64,000 nt of DNA from Flavimaribacter sediminis (GTDB taxonomy: Bacteria > Pseudomonadota > Alphaproteobacteria > Rhizobiales > Rhizobiaceae). The notes below the pieces were generated by a model that was not told where the DNA came from, did not search any database, and was given only the letters and a program-made list of their open reading frames with translations. The translations under genes were made by a program, and so were the position numbers. Positions 8,696 to 18,762 of the stretch are shown in pieces; the stretch's first letter is position 1; every line of letters starts with the position of its first letter. The DNA is taken from assembly GCF_019492055.1 (NCBI RefSeq), contig NZ_JAICBX010000001.1, positions 1,240,001 to 1,304,000 on the forward strand, read 5' to 3'.

Positions 8696-9685
8696 TCAGT
8701 AGCCGGTCGTCTTTTCGTAGTGAAACGTGTGATAGCCGAACAGGCCGAATATGCGTCCCAGCGCCTGACCAAGCGCCCGGATGGACGACAGCAGGGTTTT
8801 TCCAAGCGTGAAGGGCGCCAAAATCAGCAAGAGCAGTCCTGCGACAAACTTGTAGAGACTGCCGATCGGTATGATCAGCCATTTGAGATAGGGTCGCTTC
8901 TTGTATTTCCTGCGAAAAGAAACAAGCGACTGATCGCGCGATCTGCGGAACTGGTAGCCAACGGTCAGTCGGACAGCCGGCACTTCCTCGTCGACGAAAG
9001 CCTGGGTGCACCAGCCGGTCTTCGCGCCGGCCCGCTTTGCGGCGTAGAAGAAACCGGAATCCTCTCCGCCGGTCAGATTGTAGATCATATCGAAACGAAG
9101 ATCGTTTTTGCGGCAGAAGTCGAGATCCGTCATCCAATTGTTCGTGGCGAGCATGATAGAGCCATCGCGGTCTCTGGTCTCCAGATATCGCGAGACTCGC
9201 TGAATACGAGAAGACCGCGCCAGCAGATTGCGAAGAATGACGGTTTCGATAATGCCGTCTGGCGGATCCTTGGCGAACGGAATAACCGGACCGCCGACAA
9301 GGTCCAGGTTTCGCCTCTTCATGCTTCGATAAAGATTGCTGATCCAGCTTGGACGCACGATTTCATCGTCGTCGACGAAAGCCAGCTTGTCGAAGCCGGC
9401 GTCGATTGCATAGTTCAAAGCGCAGTTGCGCGCCGAGGCGACACCGATGACCGGCTCGTTCAGATATTCAATATCGATGCCGGGAGCATATCGCCTGAAC
9501 TCATCGGCGACCGAGCGCAGAATTCCCTCGTCGCCATTTTCCACGAGTACGATGCTGAAAGTGAAATCCGGTCCCGTATCCAACGTCGCAAGCGAGCGTA
9601 AAAGGGCGCTGACCATCTTAATCCGGTCGCGCGATAAAACGCCGATACAAATTCGCTCTATCTTTTGTTGGTTTGGTGAGGACAT
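8696..9685 (-). CDS. Glycosyltransferase family 2, membrane-associated
   Basis: The 329-residue protein has the GT-A fold of inverting family 2 glycosyltransferases: ICIGVLSRDR at the start, the nucleotide-sugar and metal motif AFVDDDE (Asp105-107), NNWMTDLDFCRK, and TGGEDSGFFYAAKRAG near the catalytic base. A hydrophobic region at about 268-292 (a membrane or re-entrant segment) precedes a basic tail. It probably adds a sugar to a lipid-linked or surface glycan at the inner membrane. It converges with the carrier-thioesterase gene 25 bp away. The start ATG at 9683-9685 begins MSSPNQQK. Confidence 0.8.
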   Translation of the reverse strand: MSSPNQQKIERICIGVLSRDRIKMVSALLRSLATLDTGPDFTFSIVLVENGDEGILRSVADEFRRYAPGIDIEYLNEPVIGVASARNCALNYAIDAGFDKLAFVDDDEIVRPSWISNLYRSMKRRNLDLVGGPVIPFAKDPPDGIIETVILRNLLARSSRIQRVSRYLETRDRDGSIMLATNNWMTDLDFCRKNDLRFDMIYNLTGGEDSGFFYAAKRAGAKTGWCTQAFVDEEVPAVRLTVGYQFRRSRDQSLVSFRRKYKKRPYLKWLIIPIGSLYKFVAGLLLLILAPFTLGKTLLSSIRALGQALGRIFGLFGYHTFHYEKTTGY

Positions 9686-10008
9686 TTGAATTGTTCTGCC
9701 ATCCGGATGAATAGGCCCTATAGAAAGGAAAATGTGTGGGCAAGCGCACAGAAAGGAAAATATCGAATATTAGACTTTCTTATCGATTGAATACTCGTGA
9801 GTGTTGAATTTTGTAGTCAAGTTCTTGGCTTTGGCTCAACACAAAAGCTGACGCCTTGGTCAATTTCCACAGGGCTGGTTCGGATCACGAAAAAGAGATG
9901 TCATGAGTTGTTTTTTGCGGCTTGCATCTGAAACGTCACGTAATATGATGAAGTTGTTTTTGAGGCGCTTGAAATAAATACTAATATTATGACGGGTGGA
10001 ACAATATT
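9686..10008. other. AT-rich intergenic region with short direct repeats
   Basis: No gene is visible in these 323 bases, which are clearly richer in A/T than the flanks. AGAAAGGAAAAT occurs twice (9722-9733 and 9750-9761), and AATATTATG occurs at 9983-9991 and again at 10003-10011 over the start codon of the next gene. GGTGGA at 9995-10000 is the likely ribosome-binding site of that gene. The base composition fits recent acquisition of the immunity-like gene that follows. Confidence 0.5.
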
Positions 10009-10500
10009 ATGTCCTTTTCACTTCAGCAAATCGAGAATGAAGTCCCCAAATTCGCGTCTGACAATGTAAGCCTTTCCGTAGTTTGCCAAAGGCTTTTGAA
10101 GAAACCGATCGATGCACTTTCGGTCGAAGAGTTGCGGATACTGATAGGTCAAAATATTGGACTTGAACACCTTCTGCCACTTGCTTTTGCGTTGCTGGAG
10201 CGCAACCCGATGGTTTCCGGAGATTTGTTTGACGGCGATCTCTTGTACGCCGTGGTGCATTGCAGTCGTGCGTCCGCGCCACACAACAAAAAGCGGATCG
10301 CTTCGCTTTGCAGTCGAGCGATACTTTCTTGCAAGGCAAGCAAGCGCGCCGAACTCATGATGGCGTCTGCGCTTTGCAATAGATCACGTCGTGCGACGGA
10401 TCCGGAAGTGGAATATCGGACGTCCATTCGCGACGAATTGGCCAAGATGCCTTGGGACAGTTTTCTGCGATATAGTTCAGGCGTTGCGTCAGACGCCTAG
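10009..10500 (+). CDS. CdiI-type contact-dependent inhibition immunity protein (orphan)
   Basis: The 163-residue, probably cytoplasmic, mostly helical protein carries the pattern of the CdiI_3-like immunity family: CQRLLKKPIDALSVEELRIL, then IGQNIGLEHLLPLAFALL, then NPMVSGDLFDGDLLYAVV. In known systems such proteins bind and neutralise the toxic tip of a CdiA protein from sibling cells. No cdiA, cdiB or toxin tip is present in this window, so it is an orphan. The ATG at 10009 follows GGTGGA by eight bases. The C-terminal ~60 residues are Ser/Arg/Lys-rich and less typical. Confidence 0.65.
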   Translation: MSFSLQQIENEVPKFASDNVSLSVVCQRLLKKPIDALSVEELRILIGQNIGLEHLLPLAFALLERNPMVSGDLFDGDLLYAVVHCSRASAPHNKKRIASLCSRAILSCKASKRAELMMASALCNRSRRATDPEVEYRTSIRDELAKMPWDSFLRYSSGVASDA

Positions 10501-10513
10501 GGCGGCTGAGCAA

Positions 10514-11341
10514 TCAACGATCCAGATGCAGGCGGGCGGCGTATAGTGAAACCGCCGCTGCGTTTGACACGTTCAATGATTTGATGCGGCCGGGGACATC
10601 CAGCCTGGCGAGAACGTTGACGGTTTCGCGGCTTTTCTGACGAAGACCCTTGCCTTCGGCGCCGAGGACGAGGGCTATGCGATTTCCCGAAAAGCTGTTG
10701 GCGAGGTCGGCGGTGCCTTCGGAATCAAGTCCGATTGCAAGAAACCCCGCCTTCTGCAAATTTGTGATTGCTTCCGCCAGATTGACGACCTGCACATAGG
10801 GCATCATTTCAAGGGCTCCGGATGCCGCCTTGGCAAGGGCGCCGCTTTCTCCCGGACTGTTGCGCGTCGTGGTGATCACCGCGCCGGCCCCAAAGGCGAC
10901 GGCCGAGCGCAGTATCGCGCCGACATTGTGCGGGTCGGTGATCTGGTCGAGCACCAGCAGCAGCGGACTGTCCTTCAGATCTGAAAGCGTCGGCTGGGGC
11001 AGGGGGGCTGCTTCAATCATCGCGCCCTGGTGCACTGCGTCTTCCGGCAATTCGGCGTCAATTGCAGAAGGCTCGACGATCGTTACTTCGAAAGGAAGGC
11101 TTTCGGCGCTTGCGATGTCCAGCCGCTTAAGCGCGTTCCTGGTCGCCAGCATCCGATGAATTGTGCGGTTCTGGTTGTCGATGGCAGCGCGCACGCTGTG
11201 CAAGCCGTACACCAGTACTGTGTCGGGCGCCGCATTGGTCTTGTCGGACTCGAAGGCGCGTCTGGCGTCGCGGTGGCTGCGCCGCAGTTTGGCGTAGTGC
11301 GTATCCTTGGCGCTCCCGCGCGATTTCGGATCGTTCTTCAT
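10514..11341 (-). CDS. rlmB: 23S rRNA 2'-O-methyltransferase RlmB/TrmH family
   Basis: The 275-residue protein is a SpoU-family methyltransferase with the trefoil-knot SAM site. Motif 1 is LDQITDPHNVGAILRSA, motif 2 LVLGAEGKGLR, motif 3 LNVSNAAAVSLY. An N-terminal substrate-binding domain (VYGLHSVRAAI) is typical of RlmB, which methylates the 2'-O of G2251 in 23S rRNA. The first ~35 residues are basic and variable. In rhizobia this gene lies beside tRNA-Tyr and tRNA-Gly, as here. It is convergent with the CdiI-like gene. Confidence 0.88.
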   Translation of the reverse strand: MKNDPKSRGSAKDTHYAKLRRSHRDARRAFESDKTNAAPDTVLVYGLHSVRAAIDNQNRTIHRMLATRNALKRLDIASAESLPFEVTIVEPSAIDAELPEDAVHQGAMIEAAPLPQPTLSDLKDSPLLLVLDQITDPHNVGAILRSAVAFGAGAVITTTRNSPGESGALAKAASGALEMMPYVQVVNLAEAITNLQKAGFLAIGLDSEGTADLANSFSGNRIALVLGAEGKGLRQKSRETVNVLARLDVPGRIKSLNVSNAAAVSLYAARLHLDR

Positions 11342-11436
11342 GCGCGGTGGTTATCCCTGCGGCGCGCATTTGACAAGCCTGTGTTTGCGTCCGCAATAAT
11401 TTGGAGCATTGCGGGTTGATTTGGAGAAATGGCGTG

Positions 11437-11465
11437 TTGACAGATGTCGATGCGCCGGTCATAAC
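11437..11465 (+). promoter_or_regulatory. Probable promoter of the tRNA-Tyr/tRNA-Gly unit
   Basis: TTGACA (11437-11442), a 17-base spacer and CATAAC (11460-11465) form a good vegetative promoter about 75 bp before the tRNA-Tyr gene. No coding sequence lies between it and the tRNA, so it most likely drives both tRNAs. Confidence 0.55.
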
Positions 11466-11539
11466 GCCGCGCAGATTCCGCGGCCGCATTGTTGGCCAAA
11501 AAATGTCGGAGATCGAAACACTTGGCCCCGCCGAACAAT

Positions 11540-11624
11540 GGAGGGGTGCCTGAGCGGTTAAAAGGGGCGGACTGTAAATCCGTTGGCTATGCCTACGCTG
11601 GTTCGAATCCAGCCCCCTCCACCA
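11540..11624 (+). tRNA. tRNA-Tyr (GTA anticodon)
   Basis: An 85-base class II tRNA. Acceptor arms GGAGGGG and CCCCTCC pair fully, the anticodon loop is CTGTAAA (GTA), there is a long variable arm as expected for tRNA-Tyr, the T loop is GGTTCGAATCC, and CCA is encoded at 11622-11624. Confidence 0.95.
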
Positions 11625-11643
11625 TCGATGCAGGGCCAGGTGC

Positions 11644-11717
11644 GCGGGTATAGCTCAATGGTAGAGCAGCAGCCTTCCAAGCTGAATATGCGGGTTCGAT
11701 TCCCGCTACCCGCTCCA
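11644..11717 (+). tRNA. tRNA-Gly (TCC anticodon)
   Basis: A 74-base tRNA with acceptor arms GCGGGTA and TACCCGC, anticodon loop CTTCCAA (TCC), T loop GGTTCGATTCC and an encoded CCA at 11715-11717. It lies 19 bases after tRNA-Tyr, probably in the same transcript. Confidence 0.95.
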
Positions 11718-11915
11718 GACCTTTCCTGAATGAAATAGTGTTTATTTGCTTCCGGTATTCTGGCGAAGCTACTGGTTTCATTGCGTAAACAGCTGTGTTG
11801 CGATAAATTTTGCAAAAATTCTTGTGCAATATGCATCCAAATCAGCCGTTCGGGGAGTCATGGGCGAGGTAATGGCCGCGAGATGTTGCGGCCTCAACCC
11901 GAGAGGAACTCGAGC

Positions 11916-12722
11916 ATGAAACGACTGATGCAAATTCTCATGACCACCGCCTTCGCCGCAACCGCGACGATAGCGGCGGCCGACCACCATGGGGGCGGAA
12001 TGACGGCGATTGCGTTGTCCGGTGACAAGACCCTCCACAAAATTGACGCCAAAACTGCTGAAGTAAAGGCTTCGATGGAAGTCGAAGGCGTCGGCAAGCT
12101 GCTGGGCATCGATCTTCGTCCCGCAACCGGTCAGCTGATCGGCGTGACAGACGCCTTCGAAATTGTTGAGATCGACCCGGAGAGCGGCAAGGCGACCGTC
12201 ATCTCGCAAATGGACAAGGAATTGCCAGTTGAAGAAGGCGCCGCTGTTATTGTCGACTTCAATCCCAAGGCCGACAAGCTGCGGTTCATGTCAGGCGTAA
12301 CCAATCACAGGGTTGATATCGAAAGCGGTGCGGTTACCGTCGATGGCAGCCTGGCGTTCGAGGGGAAAGACATGCATGCAGGCGAGACGCCGGATATTGT
12401 CGCCGCCGCCTACACCAATTCCTTTGGAATGCCCGAAGCAACGGCGATGTACGATATCGACCGCACGATCGTCGCTCTGATCCGCCAAACCTCGCCCAAT
12501 GACGGTACGCTTGCGGCGATCGGCAAGCTCGGCGTTGATGGGACAGAGGTATACGCCTTTGATGTCGCGACGGATTCGGAAGGCGCCAATACAGCCTGGC
12601 TTGTATCCGGAAACATGCTTCATACGCTTTCGCTGGAAACCGGTCAGGTTGCCGAGAGCTGGGAGCTGAAGGGCGCTGATGGCGCGACGGTTCGCGATAT
12701 AACGTTTATGACGGCTATGTGA
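11916..12722 (+). CDS. Secreted DUF4394-family protein
   Basis: The 268-residue protein starts with a signal peptide (MKRLMQILMTTAFAATATIA, cut near AAA-D) and continues with beta-propeller-like repeats: ALSGDKTLHKIDAKTA, GIDLRPATGQLIGVTD, VDFNPKADKLRFMSG. These are typical of DUF4394 proteins, which are periplasmic or secreted and of unknown biochemical role. The ATG at 11916 follows GAGAGGAAC. A longer in-frame start at 11781 is not used, since it would precede the signal peptide. It is followed by an ECF sigma/RskA pair on the same strand, so it may be a target or sensor of that stress module. Confidence 0.75.
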   Translation: MKRLMQILMTTAFAATATIAAADHHGGGMTAIALSGDKTLHKIDAKTAEVKASMEVEGVGKLLGIDLRPATGQLIGVTDAFEIVEIDPESGKATVISQMDKELPVEEGAAVIVDFNPKADKLRFMSGVTNHRVDIESGAVTVDGSLAFEGKDMHAGETPDIVAAAYTNSFGMPEATAMYDIDRTIVALIRQTSPNDGTLAAIGKLGVDGTEVYAFDVATDSEGANTAWLVSGNMLHTLSLETGQVAESWELKGADGATVRDITFMTAM

Positions 12723-12866
12723 TCGTGGTCACGATCAGGCGGCGCGGTGATGACCGCGCTGCCTGCGAATACGTCTACGCAGGATTTGACAGGTACTGCG
12801 TCCTTGCATAACCACTTTTCCCAGTGGTCTGTCGCCGCGGCGCCGGACGGGGAGAATGCTACCGCC

Positions 12867-13403
12867 ATGTCGGTCATAAACCATGCCGCTTTGATCAAGG
12901 CTTGCGCAAACGGTCGGCAATCCGCCCTGAAGGAACTCATGGAAGCGGAAGGCGGCCGTATGCTGGGTGTCGCTCTCAGGATGTTGCGGAGGCAGGACCT
13001 TGCAGAGGATGCGGTGCAGGACAGCTTCGTACTCCTTTGGCGAAGGGCCGGCCAGTTTGATGCTGCCCGCGGCAGCGCAAAGGGATGGATTTATACGATC
13101 CTGAGAAACAGATGCTTGACCCTGCTGCGCAATTCGGACCGGGAAATTTCCGTCGATCCGCAGGAACAGGAGGTCGCAGGCGACGATCATGTCCTGGATA
13201 GCGCCTGGAACAGGCTGGACGCCGCCAGCGATCTGCGTATGTGCCTGGAACTGTTGGAGCCGGAACGGCGCTCAGCTATTCTGTCGTGCTATATTCTGGG
13301 TTACAGCCACGGTGAACTTGCCGGACGCATGCAAGCTCCGCTCGGGTCCGTCAAGTCATGGATCCGTCGGGGTCTGCAAAAGCTCAGGGAGTGCATGGGA
13401 TGA
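12867..13403 (+). CDS. ECF sigma factor
   Basis: The ~178-residue protein has sigma-70 region 2 (about 25-95: ALRMLRRQDLAEDAVQDSFVLLW, then FDAARGSAKGWIYTILRN) and region 4 (about 120-175: LEPERRSAILSCYILGYSHGELAGRM, then GSVKSWIRRGLQKLRECM). It is an extracytoplasmic-function sigma factor of the SigK/RskA type. The start is uncertain: ATG 12867 gives the usual family length, and ATG 12747 would add 40 unconserved residues. Its last codons overlap the anti-sigma gene as ATGA, which supports co-translation. Confidence 0.88.
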   Translation: MSVINHAALIKACANGRQSALKELMEAEGGRMLGVALRMLRRQDLAEDAVQDSFVLLWRRAGQFDAARGSAKGWIYTILRNRCLTLLRNSDREISVDPQEQEVAGDDHVLDSAWNRLDAASDLRMCLELLEPERRSAILSCYILGYSHGELAGRMQAPLGSVKSWIRRGLQKLRECMG

Positions 13404-14113
13404 CCGAACGCTCTCTCGACGACCTGATCGACGAAGTCGTAGTCGGACTGGCTTCCGAGGAGGACTGCGCGCGAATCGAGAAAATGGCCGAGCGGGATGC
13501 GGAAATCGCGGCCAGGCTGGATAGCGCGCGCATGCGCTACATGGCGCTTGACGAGACGGCGGATGAACTCGAACTGCCAGCGCAGATGTGGGAACGCGTC
13601 GCCTCAGACATCGCGACAAAGCAGGTTTCAACTGAGGACAAACCGCCGGAAATCGTTGACCTGACGCCAGCGATACGCAATCGGAACCGCTGGCGTTTGA
13701 TGGCTATCGGATCCATGGCGGCGACCATCATGCTTGCTGTGGTTCTGGGCTGGACACTGAATGCGAGGTTGGAGCCGACGGTTATAGCCGTGTTGCTCGA
13801 CGCCCAGGGGCAGCCGGTCGCGCTTGTGGAAGGCGCTCGCAACAACAAGACACTCGTGACCCTCCTGGAGGCGGCGCGAGTTCCTGACAATCAGGTCATG
13901 CAAGTCTGGACGAAGCCGGATAGCGACGGGCCGCCGGTTTCGCTTGGCCTGCTGCCATCAGAGCGCTCAGGAGTGCTCGAGGTGGAAGGTCTTCCATCTC
14001 CTGCGGCCGATCAGCTCTATGAAATCACTTTCGAGCCTTACGGCGGATCTCCAACGAACCTTCCGACCGGTCCGATTCTCGGAAAAGGTTTCGCAAAGAC
14101 GCCGGTGCTTTAG
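13400..14113 (+). CDS. Anti-sigma factor, RskA family
   Basis: The 237-residue protein has a short cytoplasmic N-terminal domain (about 1-90) that should hold the ECF sigma factor, one membrane helix at about 98-119 (LMAIGSMAATIMLAVVLGW), and a periplasmic RskA domain with QVWTKPDSDGPPVSLGLL. No HxxxCxxC zinc motif is visible, as is usual in RskA. Release of sigma probably needs regulated proteolysis. It starts at ATG 13400, inside the sigma stop. Confidence 0.85.
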   Translation: MTERSLDDLIDEVVVGLASEEDCARIEKMAERDAEIAARLDSARMRYMALDETADELELPAQMWERVASDIATKQVSTEDKPPEIVDLTPAIRNRNRWRLMAIGSMAATIMLAVVLGWTLNARLEPTVIAVLLDAQGQPVALVEGARNNKTLVTLLEAARVPDNQVMQVWTKPDSDGPPVSLGLLPSERSGVLEVEGLPSPAADQLYEITFEPYGGSPTNLPTGPILGKGFAKTPVL

Positions 14114-14349
14114 CCGGTTCCAGGTAGAATACGCCCGCACAGGCGGCGGTTTCCGGTTTGTCCTGCAAGCGCCATGTTTCTTCAATGTCGCGCGAGATCA
14201 AGCGCCAACTGACGACTGCTTTTGCGATTGGGACTTGCACAGGCGACGCGAAAGCCTTATTGGGCCTTCGATCATCGGGGCTGCCAGGCCGGGAGCTCCC
14301 GATTCCGAGTGTCCAAGTGCAATCTGAAAGACAACAGGACTGGAATATC

Positions 14350-15525
<1,176 letters not shown>

Positions 15526-15751
15526 TGCTGGCAGATGCCGAAAGCAGCCGACGGCACTGTGAATGGGCAAAATGCGCGCAAGCGCGTTTTGCCAGCGGCG
15601 CCGGCATCGTCGCGAGCATCACGGAGTGAAGCTGGCAGATGCCGAAAGCAGCCGACGGCACTGTGAATGGGCAAAATGCGCGCAAGCGCGTTTTTCCAGC
15701 GGCGCCGGCATCGTCGCGAGCATCACGGAGTAGTTCCGCTGGAATTCAAGG

Positions 15752-15773
15752 CGCGCCGCCGCAAAGCGGCGCG
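15752..15773 (+). terminator. Hairpin after tuf copy 1
   Basis: CGCGCCGC and GCGGCGCG (8 bp) enclose a short loop, followed by TCTCC. The same hairpin follows tuf copy 2 with a better T-rich tail. Here it lies about 225 bp after the tuf stop because of the inserted 104-bp units, and its tail is poor, so it may terminate weakly. Confidence 0.5.
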
Positions 15774-15842
15774 TCTCCTGTTCGGTGGCGATTTGCCGCT
15801 TGAACCATGCAGGAAATGCGTCTAAACCCGCATCTGCTTCGT

Positions 15843-15918
15843 AGGGGTATAGCTCAGTTGGTAGAGCGACGGTCTCCAAAACCGTAGGTCGGGAGTTCGA
15901 GCCTCTCTGCCCCTGCCA
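15843..15918 (+). tRNA. tRNA-Trp (CCA anticodon)
   Basis: A 76-base tRNA with acceptor arms AGGGGTA and TGCCCCT, anticodon loop TCTCCAAAA (CCA), T loop GAGTTCGAGCC and an encoded CCA end. It follows tuf, as in other rhizobia, but the expected next gene, secE, is about 29.7 kb away. Confidence 0.95.
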
Positions 15919-16058
15919 CTTCGAATTAGTTAGTGATTATTTGTATTGGTGACCACACGGATATTTGGTCATGGCGCTAAATCTGGGACCTCATCAAGAA
16001 TACTCGATCTGGACGCTCGCGATTCTCGCGGCGCAATTAAGAATCAGAGGGTAACTTC

Positions 16059-17123
16059 ATGAGCAATGCGCTGAAGGTAGGTGTGTTCGGATATTACAGC
16101 TACAGAAATCTGGGCGACAACGTGATGGCGTTTCAGGTTGCATCTCACATAAAGCGTGAAGGTCACCATCCGATTATCTTCACGAAGAACTCAATCGACA
16201 TGGAAAACTGGGGGTTCGATCTTTGTTCCGATGTTGAGGATTTTGTAAAATCGGTGGATCTTATTTTTTTTGGCGGCGGCGGTCTTCTCATCCCCGGGCT
16301 GCGAAGGTCCAAACCCGGGGGTGGGGGATTCTCACCGGACTTGCGCCTTGTCCTGGATCTCGCAAACAAAAATGACGTTCCAATGTACGGGTTTTCTCTG
16401 GGAGGAATTGGGAAACCGCTTCAGGATATTGTTCCTGAAGAACGGCAGGACCTGGTCAAATGCCTGAAATATTTGACATTGAGAAATCGCGAAGATGTTC
16501 AGTTGCTGGAGCAGGCTGGCACTGCGGGTGAATTTTTGGAAGACATGGTTTGGGCAACCCCCAATTTTGTCGATGTTCAAGACAGTCCTAAAAGCCAACG
16601 TCGCCGCGTCGGGATGTGTCTCTACCGAGGAAGATCTTCCAAATTCAAAACTTTGCGGAGGATCATCGAACTTGTAGTCAGGATGCGTCAGGATATCGAT
16701 TTTGTGTTCTACGAGGTCAATCCGAATGTCAACGGAGACTTTGGGTCGATCGCTGCCGCAGACAATTACCCAAATTGCACCCGGAAAACCTTAATTGACG
16801 TATCTGAGGCATGCAAGGAAGTCGCTTCACTGGATCTCATGATGACGACGCGATTGCACATAGGCGTAATGGCGATGAGCTACGGTGTTCCCAGCGTCGC
16901 GTTTGCAGGTGAAGCCAAAACACGACTGCTTTATCGAAACATTGGACGCGGACACTTGTTCTGGAACCTTGGTGAAGTCCATAAATTTGCCTACACATTT
17001 TTGTTTCCCGGCGCACTGTCCAGACTGATCGACACGGCTCCCTTGGATCGCAAAATAATGGAGCGCGCGCAGATCCATTTTCAACGCATGAGTGAAATAT
17101 TGCAACGCGAGCGCCAGCACTGA
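16059..17123 (+). CDS. Polysaccharide pyruvyl transferase family protein
   Basis: The 354-residue protein matches the PS_pyruv_trans family (CsaB/ExoV-like). It has the N-terminal GYYSYRNLGDNVMAFQV, the glycine loop LIFFGGGGLLIPG, and the C-terminal TTRLHIGVMAMSYGVPSVAF with the conserved Arg-His. Family members add ketal pyruvate to surface polysaccharides from phosphoenolpyruvate; some act on other substrates. No exopolysaccharide operon surrounds it. It is the first gene after tRNA-Trp and is more A/T-rich than the ribosomal genes, which fits acquired DNA. Confidence 0.8.
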   Translation: MSNALKVGVFGYYSYRNLGDNVMAFQVASHIKREGHHPIIFTKNSIDMENWGFDLCSDVEDFVKSVDLIFFGGGGLLIPGLRRSKPGGGGFSPDLRLVLDLANKNDVPMYGFSLGGIGKPLQDIVPEERQDLVKCLKYLTLRNREDVQLLEQAGTAGEFLEDMVWATPNFVDVQDSPKSQRRRVGMCLYRGRSSKFKTLRRIIELVVRMRQDIDFVFYEVNPNVNGDFGSIAAADNYPNCTRKTLIDVSEACKEVASLDLMMTTRLHIGVMAMSYGVPSVAFAGEAKTRLLYRNIGRGHLFWNLGEVHKFAYTFLFPGALSRLIDTAPLDRKIMERAQIHFQRMSEILQRERQH

Positions 17124-17176
17124 TTGCGTCTGCTTATCACCCGTCGCACAGGTTGCGGCGGGCGGTCGGTCGGCAC

Positions 17177-17626
17177 TTACGCGCACACTCTGACTGGCGG
17201 CTCGTTTCGGGCCTCCCATTCAGCCCGAAGTCGGTCCATGCCGGCGATCAAGGCCTTGGTGACCTGGTCCCTGTATTGCGTGTCTTCGGTATGAAGCCAC
17301 ACGACGCCAGGGTCTTTTCCTTGCCGGCTAAGCGACAGCGCGAAACCGACGGGTTCGCCAGCGTAGGTGGCCAAAACGACATAACCCGTGTCCGGGCCGC
17401 CGCCGCCATGCCTTAGCAGCGAAAGTGTCCGGCCGATCCGGTTTTGATCGACGGGGCTGGAATATCGGCGGTTCGCCCGCTTCATCAGGCGAGTGACTTT
17501 CATGAAATCGCCGAGGGTTTCAGCCTGCCTGGTCTGCAGCGTGTTTTCTTCTGCGGGAAATGCAAGGTGCAACGGATAAGCTGTCGAATCTGACATCTGG
17601 TTCTTGTTGTAGGTATGACAAGTCAT
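17177..17626 (-). CDS. Small protein of unknown function, possibly GNAT-like
   Basis: The 149-residue protein is not recognised with certainty. Its centre GYVVLATYAGEPVGFALSLSR resembles the beta4-beta5 strands of GNAT acetyltransferases, but the acetyl-CoA loop (R/QxxGxG/A) is not evident. The ATG at 17624-17626 follows AAGGAGAC, a strong ribosome-binding site, by a few bases, so the longer reading frame from 17698 is not used. It is transcribed toward the pyruvyl transferase gene. Cytoplasmic by appearance. Confidence 0.55.
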   Translation of the reverse strand: MTCHTYNKNQMSDSTAYPLHLAFPAEENTLQTRQAETLGDFMKVTRLMKRANRRYSSPVDQNRIGRTLSLLRHGGGGPDTGYVVLATYAGEPVGFALSLSRQGKDPGVVWLHTEDTQYRDQVTKALIAGMDRLRAEWEARNEPPVRVCA

Positions 17627-17966
17627 CTTCTGTCTCCTTATTCCAGGGATCAGTCTGCGGAGCGCCGGTTGCCCGACGACGCCTGATCCTGCAGACATCC
17701 AATGCGCCGTCTGGGCGGCGCCACCGGCAGAAACACTCTTCTCGGGGAGTTTGGTGTTTCGGCTTGGTTGTTTCTAATGTCGGTTGCCAATACGAATATT
17801 CAAATTAATTCGCCGTAACGTCGTGCGCATCCCTGACATGCGGCTTTCCTGGCCGATCGGACTCCGACTGCGGCGAAATTTCCAATTGAGGGGAGTGGTG
17901 CGTCTCGTGCTATCCTGGAATCGCTGCAGTCTGAAAACGCGGCGTATTATTGTTCTGGACCTGTCG
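17627..17966. other. Intergenic region between divergent genes
   Basis: No coding sequence with supporting signals is present in these 340 bases. The strand-plus reading frame of the next gene extends back to 17784 but lacks family similarity and a ribosome-binding site there. The promoters of the two divergent genes should lie here, but I found no convincing -35/-10 pair. Confidence 0.4.
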
Positions 17967-18536
17967 ATGAAGCACAAACCGAGGAAGTTGATCGTCGGAG
18001 CGGTCATATCCGTCGCTGTGATGGCCGGACTGTTCTTTGGCGGACTCCAGGCCACGGGAAATTTCCATCCGGTCGTCGACGGCGAACTCTATCGCTCCGG
18101 GCAGGTGACTCCCGAGCGCCTGACCAGATATGCACATGAATTCGGTATTCATACGGTGATCAACCTGCGCGGCGAGCAGCAGGGAGCGAACTGGTACGAT
18201 CGGGAGATTGAAGCATCGAAGGAGCTCGGGCTCAGGCATGCCGATTTCCGGATGTCGGCTTCGCGAGACGTTTCTGTTGAACAGGCTCAGGCTCTTGTCG
18301 ATTTGATGCGATCGGTTCCCAAACCTGTGCTAATCCATTGCAAGGCTGGTTCCGACCGCACGGGTCTGGCGGTGGCGCTCTATCTGGCCGCTATCGCGAA
18401 TGCCGATGAAGAGACCGCGGAGGGGCAGATATCGGTCCGTTACGGGCATGTCGGCGTGCCATACCTGTCCGCGGCCTATGCGATGGATGAAAGCTGGGAG
18501 CATCTGGAGTCGTGGCTTGGGTTCGAGGGCTCCTGA
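17967..18536 (+). CDS. Membrane-anchored dual-specificity/tyrosine phosphatase
   Basis: The 189-residue protein has one N-terminal membrane helix (about 8-28) and then a DSP/PTP-like domain with the P-loop VLIHCKAGSDRTG: Cys125 nucleophile, Arg131, Thr132. An Asp general acid may lie in the preceding HADFRMSASRD loop. The start GNFHPVVDGELYRSGQ is typical of bacterial DSP proteins that face the periplasm. Its substrate could be a protein, inositol phosphate or lipid phosphate. The ATG at 17967 sits directly before the membrane helix. Confidence 0.75.
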   Translation: MKHKPRKLIVGAVISVAVMAGLFFGGLQATGNFHPVVDGELYRSGQVTPERLTRYAHEFGIHTVINLRGEQQGANWYDREIEASKELGLRHADFRMSASRDVSVEQAQALVDLMRSVPKPVLIHCKAGSDRTGLAVALYLAAIANADEETAEGQISVRYGHVGVPYLSAAYAMDESWEHLESWLGFEGS

Positions 18537-18762
18537 AGCGATCCCATAGTGTCCGCGATCAATATCTTGACGATTTCGGGTGTTCACGCGGACCCTTTGC
18601 GGTTTTCCGCGGGGAAGCCGAAACGGATGTTTCACAATATCAGAACCTTAAGAATCCCTGGCGCATTGCCGGATATCGAGACGTCGCCGAAACAAAACTG
18701 ACTTCGACGCGAAACCATTACTGATCCGCTGGTTGAGGCGCAGCACTAAAACCTGCTAAGGG

